Origin: Comamonas composti DSM 21721 | GTDB taxonomy: Bacteria; Pseudomonadota; Gammaproteobacteria; Burkholderiales; Burkholderiaceae_C | Reading direction: 5' to 3' | Length of the DNA: 37,106 bases | NCBI RefSeq assembly: GCF_000429845.1 | Contig: NZ_KE386976.1 | Span: 1-37,106, forward strand | In this document: positions 32,724-37,106 of the stretch, piece after piece | Layout: each line of letters starts with the position of its first letter | Numbering within the stretch: position 1 is the first letter of the stretch | The notes under the pieces: model-generated | Databases searched by the model: none | The model's input: only the letters and a program-made list of their open reading frames with translations | Told to the model about the DNA's origin: nothing | Translations under genes and position numbers: made by a program

Positions 32724-33778
32724 ACCAACCCCAAGCCATTTTGGTGCTGCCGCACTTGCGCGTGCAAAACGCCAATGCCATCTCCAGCCCGCTGACGCAT
32801 GGCTTTCCCTCCATCACCGCCTTTACCGGGCTGATGTGGGCGCTGCAGCGCAAGCTGGCACAGGCGCAGATCCCGCTCCAACTGCTCAGCGTGGGGGTGG
32901 TCTGCCACCACCATCAGGAGCAGGTCAGCCAGGGCTATGTGCGCAGCTTCCATCTGAGTCGCAACCCCGTGGACAAGGACGGCAGCACGGCCGCGATTGT
33001 GGAAGAGGGCCGCATGCACCTGCAGGTTTCGCTAGTGTTTTCTGTGGCTGAGCAACTGGCACCCGGCGCGGTCAGCGCTTTGGTCCAAGGTGGCGAAGCG
33101 CACATGGAGGACTGGGCCAGGCAGATTGGCGAGCTTGCATCGCAAATGCGTGTGGCGGGCGGCAGTTTGCTGCCATCGCGCCCCGTACCTGGCAAAAAGG
33201 TATCTCCTTGGATGGCGTTGGTACCCGAAGATCCCGAGGAATGCGCCAAGGCCTTTCGCCGCTGGCGCCGCCAGTGGCTGCCCGGGTTTGCCTTGGTGGC
33301 AAGGGACGGCTTGCTGGCAGAGCGTCTGGCACATCTACGCAAAAGCCATCCAGATGCCAGCCTGCTCGATGCCTGGTTGCATGCAGCCCGCTTCAACCAT
33401 GAGCCTGTCCAGAACGACAAGCCACCAACCGATGGCAAGGTGCAATGGCGCGACCCCTTGCGCCTCAAAGGCAGTGGCTGGACCGTGCCCATTCCCGTGG
33501 GCTATGCCGCGCTGTCGCCCCGCCACGCAGCTGGCGCTGTAGCCAATGCGCGTGACATGGCCACGCCGCTGCGCTTTGTGGAATCGGTCTACTCGCTGGG
33601 CGAGTGGGTCAGTCCGCACCGGTTGAGCAGTCTGCAGCAATTGCTGTGGCATGCCGAGGCCGATGAGGCCCAGGGCCTGTACCGCTGCCGCAATGCCTAC
33701 CAGCCGCCATCCAAGCCGCAGACCGATGCCGCAGAGAGCGGGGAGTGGGTGGAAGAGGATGACTATGTCGACGACTAG
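32720..33778 (+). CDS. csy2: type I-F Csy complex subunit Csy2 (Cas5f)
   Basis: A 352-aa RAMP-fold subunit that binds the crRNA 5' handle together with Csy1. Recognised from AILVLPHLRVQNANAISSPLTHGFPSITAFTGLMWALQRKL, the conserved N-terminus of Csy2, and from GYAALSPRHAAGAVANARD with FVESVYSLGEWVSPHRLSSL near the end. It is translationally coupled to csy1, whose stop it overlaps, and is followed after 65 bases by csy3. The length is normal for the family (about 330-350). Confidence 0.95.
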   Translation: MNQPQAILVLPHLRVQNANAISSPLTHGFPSITAFTGLMWALQRKLAQAQIPLQLLSVGVVCHHHQEQVSQGYVRSFHLSRNPVDKDGSTAAIVEEGRMHLQVSLVFSVAEQLAPGAVSALVQGGEAHMEDWARQIGELASQMRVAGGSLLPSRPVPGKKVSPWMALVPEDPEECAKAFRRWRRQWLPGFALVARDGLLAERLAHLRKSHPDASLLDAWLHAARFNHEPVQNDKPPTDGKVQWRDPLRLKGSGWTVPIPVGYAALSPRHAAGAVANARDMATPLRFVESVYSLGEWVSPHRLSSLQQLLWHAEADEAQGLYRCRNAYQPPSKPQTDAAESGEWVEEDDYVDD

Positions 33779-33843
33779 CACTCTCACCGTGACAGCCCAC
33801 TTGATCCACACCGTTTCAACGAATTGCTAAAGGATTTCTCACC

Positions 33844-34860
33844 ATGTCGAACAATCTGAAAACTGCCTCCGTCCTCGCCTTTGAACGCAAGCTCGACCCT
33901 TCCGACGCTATTTTCCGCGCTGGCCGTTGGGACGACCAGGCCAATGCCTCCACCTGGGCTGCGGTGAGCCTGCGTGAGAAATCGGTGCGCGGCACTATCA
34001 GCAACCGCCTCAAGACCAAGGACCAGGACCCGGCCAAGCTCGATGCCGCCATTGAAAACCCCAATCTGCAAACCGTGGACGTGGCCGCCTTGCCCGCAGA
34101 TGCCGACACCTTGAAGGTGCAGTTCACGCTGCGCGTGCTGGCGGGCGCAGGCACCCCGTCGGCCTGCAATAGCGCCGACTACCAAGCCAAGCTGCTGCAA
34201 ACCGTGCAAGCCTATGTGGACCAACATGGCTTTGCCGAGCTGGCCAACCGCTACGCCGCCAACCTGGCCAATGGCCGCTTTCTGTGGCGCAACCGCGTGG
34301 GTGCCGAAGAGGTGCTGGTTGAAGTTGCTGTGCTCAAGGATGGCAAACCAGAAAAATCCTGGTCTTTTCATGCGCTAGAGCACAGCCTGCGTGCGCTGGA
34401 TGCTATGGATAGTGAAGTGAAGGCGCTGGGCGCGGTGATTGCCGAAGGTCTGGCTGGCAAGCGCCATGTGCTGCTGCAGGTCACTGCGTTTGTGCGCGTG
34501 GGAGCAGGGCAGGAGGTGTTCCCCTCGCAAGAGTTGATTCTGGACAAGGGTGCCAGCAAAAAGAGTAAGACGCTGTACCACGTGGACAATGTGGCAGCTA
34601 TTCACTCCCAGAAAATCGGCAATGCCTTGCGCACCATAGACAGCTGGTACGACGGCGCGCAAGACCTGGGCCCCATCGCCGTCGAGCCCTATGGCTCCGT
34701 TACCACGCAAGGCAAGGCCTATCGCCAACCCAAGCAAAAGCAGGACTTCTACACCTTGCTGGACGACTGGCTGCTCAAGGACAAGCAGCCTACCGTGGAG
34801 CAGCAGCACTTTGTGATGGCCGTTCTCATCCGCGGCGGTGTGTTTGGCGATGCGAGTTAA
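33844..34860 (+). CDS. csy3: type I-F Csy complex backbone subunit Csy3 (Cas7f)
   Basis: The 338-aa subunit of which six copies form the backbone along the crRNA spacer, each flipping out one base in six. That geometry underlies the mismatch pattern seen at 31077-31096. It has the characteristic N-terminus [27 protein letters not shown], then [26 protein letters not shown] and [16 protein letters not shown], and later [27 protein letters not shown] precedes the ATG at a normal distance. Confidence 0.96.
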   Translation: MSNNLKTASVLAFERKLDPSDAIFRAGRWDDQANASTWAAVSLREKSVRGTISNRLKTKDQDPAKLDAAIENPNLQTVDVAALPADADTLKVQFTLRVLAGAGTPSACNSADYQAKLLQTVQAYVDQHGFAELANRYAANLANGRFLWRNRVGAEEVLVEVAVLKDGKPEKSWSFHALEHSLRALDAMDSEVKALGAVIAEGLAGKRHVLLQVTAFVRVGAGQEVFPSQELILDKGASKKSKTLYHVDNVAAIHSQKIGNALRTIDSWYDGAQDLGPIAVEPYGSVTTQGKAYRQPKQKQDFYTLLDDWLLKDKQPTVEQQHFVMAVLIRGGVFGDAS

Positions 34861-34878
34861 GGCGGCGGTGAACAAGCC

Positions 34879-35445
34879 ATGACCACGCATTACATCGACA
34901 TCACACTGCTGCCCGACCCGGAGTTCAGCCACGCCCATTTGCTGGGGGCACTGGTGGCCAAGCTGCACCGGGCGCTGGTGCAACTCAGGGCCGAGGATAT
35001 AGGTGTGAGCTTCCCCCAGCACAGCCAGCACCCACGCAGCCTGGGCGCGGTGCTGCGCCTGCATGGCAGTGAAGTTGCGCTGCAGGCTTTGATGGCAGAG
35101 CCCTGGCTGCAAGGCATGCGCGACCATGTGCAGCTTGCCGATACGGCGGCCGTGCCTGCCGGCGCAAGGCACAGGCAGGTGGTACGGCGTCAGTTCAAGA
35201 CCAGCGCCGAACGCTTGCGCCGTCGCCGCATGCAGCGCAAGGGTGAAACCTTGGAGCAAGCCCGCGCCGCCATCCCCGACAGCGTGGAGCGCCGCCCCGA
35301 TCTGCCCTTTGTGCAACTGCGCAGTGCCAGCACGGGCCAGCCGTTTTGCCTGTTCATCGAACACGGGCCGGAGCTGGAACAGACCTGTACCGGCAGCTTT
35401 AACAGCTATGGCTTGAGCCTGGGGGCTTCCATCCCCTGGTTTTGA
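34879..35445 (+). CDS. csy4: type I-F crRNA endonuclease Csy4 (Cas6f)
   Basis: A 188-aa enzyme that cuts after the repeat hairpin and stays on the 3' stem-loop of the crRNA. The catalytic His is in KLHRAL (residue 30), matching His29 of the Pseudomonas protein. The Arg-rich helix SAERLRRRRMQRKG inserts into the hairpin groove, and PFVQLRSASTGQPFCLFIEHG carries the catalytic Ser region. The ending SFNSYGLSLGASIPWF is typical. It would recognise the CTGCC/GGCAG stem of the array, and probably the exact stem of pseudo-repeat 2 at 30979-30960. It is the last gene of the operon; a terminator follows. Confidence 0.96.
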   Translation: MTTHYIDITLLPDPEFSHAHLLGALVAKLHRALVQLRAEDIGVSFPQHSQHPRSLGAVLRLHGSEVALQALMAEPWLQGMRDHVQLADTAAVPAGARHRQVVRRQFKTSAERLRRRRMQRKGETLEQARAAIPDSVERRPDLPFVQLRSASTGQPFCLFIEHGPELEQTCTGSFNSYGLSLGASIPWF

Positions 35446-35490
35446 CCCTTTTTTTGCGCGCAGCCCAGGCTGTATGTAAATCAAGGACTT

Positions 35491-35528
35491 GGAGAGCACT
35501 CCGGAAATTGGGGTGCTCTCCATTTTTT
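35491..35528 (+). terminator. intrinsic terminator of the csy operon
   Basis: GGAGAGCAC (35491-35499) pairs perfectly with GTGCTCTCC (35513-35521) and is followed by ATTTTTT. It lies between csy4 and the array leader, so the csy mRNA should end here and the array should use its own promoter. Confidence 0.88.
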
Positions 35529-35529
35529 G

Positions 35530-35574
35530 GCGCTTGTTCTTTAAAAATCAAAAGCTTGGAGGATTTAGAATCCA
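35530..35574 (+). promoter_or_regulatory. CRISPR leader with an IHF site
   Basis: A short AT-rich leader lies between the terminator and the first repeat. It contains AATCAA AAGC TTG at 35546-35558, an exact match to the IHF consensus WATCAANNNNTTR, which bends the leader for spacer integration in type I-F systems. A TAGAAT hexamer (35566-35571), inside a small palindrome GGATT TAG AATCC, ends 3 bases before the first repeat. Confidence 0.7.
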
Positions 35575-37106
35575 GTTCGCTGCCGCATAGGCAGCTCAGA
35601 AAGTTTCCAGCAGCCAGGGCGTTCTCAACAGCCCGTTCGCTGCCGCATAGGCAGCTCAGAAACCTGGAAAACGTGGAGCAGATGTTGCAATGGTCGTTCG
35701 CTGCCGCATAGGCAGCTCAGAAAATCGCGCCATCAAGTGTCCCGTAGTGGTCCATGTTCGCTGCCGCATAGGCAGCTCAGAAATTGGCGTAATCATCGAC
35801 AGCACGCGCAGTGATGTTCGCTGCCGCATAGGCAGCTCAGAAATGCAAGCAATTGCGGCCGTGGATGCATCGTTCGTTCGCTGCCGCATAGGCAGCTCAG
35901 AAACGCGGCAGCACAGGCCCATGCCCGCGAAGCGCGTTCGCTGCCGCATAGGCAGCTCAGAAATTCAAGAGCCCTGCGGCAAGCGAGCCACGGCCGTTCG
36001 CTGCCGCATAGGCAGCTCAGAAAAATCTCGACATTGACCTCTTGAAAATGTTTGGGTTCGCTGCCGCATAGGCAGCTCAGAAAAGCACGCTGCCAGATGA
36101 TGTAAGGCATGGCTGGTTCGCTGCCGCATAGGCAGCTCAGAAACATCGGGGTAATACAAAAGGCCGTTGGCCCGGGTTCGCTGCCGCATAGGCAGCTCAG
36201 AAATTTCCAAGGCGGACGTCAGGCTTTCCCTCTTGGTTCGCTGCCGCATAGGCAGCTCAGAAAAGGCTTTCGCCAGCGATGAAAAGCCCACCGCAGTTCG
36301 CTGCCGCATAGGCAGCTCAGAAATCTGGGCGGTGTGGATTTTCTGATCCCGCCGAGTTCGCTGCCGCATAGGCAGCTCAGAAATTGGAGTCGCGCTCAAC
36401 TTCAACCGGGTTCTTGTTCGCTGCCGCATAGGCAGCTCAGAAATTAACGGACACATCCGAAACGTGCGGATCTACGTTCGCTGCCGCATAGGCAGCTCAG
36501 AAACGCGCAGCAGACCTGGCGCCATGGGTCACAGAGTTCGCTGCCGCATAGGCAGCTCAGAAATATGAGGCCATGGACACTCATGGCCGGAGCGTGTTCG
36601 CTGCCGCATAGGCAGCTCAGAAATTCGAAAAGGCTGGAATCATGCCCACAGAAGTGTTCGCTGCCGCATAGGCAGCTCAGAAACTATGTAGTCATCGCCC
36701 ACGCGCTCGTACGTTGTTCGCTGCCGCATAGGCAGCTCAGAAAGTGGCTCAGGAACCCTGTAGCCTCATGTCTCTGTTCGCTGCCGCATAGGCAGCTCAG
36801 AAATGGGCGATGACTTCGAGCAAGCCGGTACTGACGTTCGCTGCCGCATAGGCAGCTCAGAAAGGGTGAAGCTGGTCAAGATGCTTCGTGAAAATGTTCG
36901 CTGCCGCATAGGCAGCTCAGAAAAACCCGCGAATGCGGTTGATCTCGTTGACCACGTTCGCTGCCGCATAGGCAGCTCAGAAACGAAGGCACCACGAGCA
37001 CGTTCGCCCACGCATGTTCGCTGCCGCATAGGCAGCTCAGAAAAGGCGATGCAATCCGAGCCTTCCGCGAATACCGTTCGCTGCCGCATAGGCAGCTCAG
37101 AAAAGA
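35575..37106 (+). CRISPR. type I-F CRISPR array, 26 repeats, continues past the window
   Basis: Twenty-six repeats of 28 bp, all identical by eye, start at 35575, 35635 and then every 60 bases from 35696 to 37076. Each repeat begins GTTCG, contains the hairpin CTGCCGCATAGGCAG and ends CTCAGAAA, the crRNA handle. There are 25 complete spacers: all are 32 nt except the second (35663-35695), which is 33 nt. The last repeat ends at 37103 with three bases of a further spacer. The leader is on the left, so the newest spacers are near 35603. No spacer visibly matches another part of the window. Long open frames across this region are artefacts of the repeat period. Confidence 0.99.

Noticed and set aside
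35656..37089. Several open frames across the array encoding proteins with repeated SELPMRQRT, CRIGSSE or LPHRQLR motifs
   Set aside because: They arise from the 60-base period of the CRISPR array being a multiple of three; they are not proteins.

Overview
The window looks like chromosomal DNA of a betaproteobacterium of the family Comamonadaceae, most likely Comamonas or a close relative. The evidence is the high GC content, a Bug-family solute-binding protein, a flavin hydroxylase whose N-terminus and length (638 aa) resemble the 3-hydroxybenzoate 4-monooxygenase MobA of Comamonas testosteroni as I remember it, and two copies of a small hairpin repeat I associate with this family. No lineage marker such as rRNA is present, so this is an inference.

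Left part (1-8639): the 3' end of an IS30-family transposase gene; a putative operon of two lipoproteins and a Tat-exported phospholipase C; a REC-GGDEF diguanylate cyclase; stress kinase srkA, which carries an in-frame copy of the dispersed repeat; and a Ser/Thr kinase-UspA fusion coupled to a metallophosphoesterase.

Middle (8640-26339): a catabolic-looking cluster (MobA-like hydroxylase, FAD oxidoreductase, Bug protein, divergent LysR regulator with an ATC-N9-GAT operator). Next come a MITE that supplies the last base of the LysR stop codon, a NylB-like serine hydrolase, enoyl-CoA hydratase and 3-hydroxyacyl-CoA dehydrogenase, and a GMC oxidoreductase. They are followed by amn, dbpA, a CDF metal transporter, dtd, an acyl-CoA dehydrogenase and a second LysR regulator.

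Right part (26340-37106): a complete type I-F CRISPR-Cas locus: cas1, cas2-3, csy1-csy4, terminator, leader with an IHF site, and an array of 26 identical 28-bp repeats that runs off the window.

The most interesting item is the 358-bp gap between cas3 and csy1. On the minus strand it encodes a degenerate mini-CRISPR. Its first pseudo-repeat has a covarying stem and a near-intact crRNA 5' handle, and its second keeps the exact repeat stem-loop. The pseudo-spacer between them matches, with a CC PAM, the promoter region of the same gap at 17 of 20 positions, and the three mismatches fall exactly at positions 6, 12 and 18, the bases flipped out in type I R-loops. Downstream of that promoter is a 10-codon mini-ORF with a strong Shine-Dalgarno, an AUA codon and tandem AGA AGA codons, then csy1. 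This has the layout of a CreTA-type RNA toxin-antitoxin guard, or of a CreR-type autorepressor of the csy operon, in a bacterial type I-F locus.
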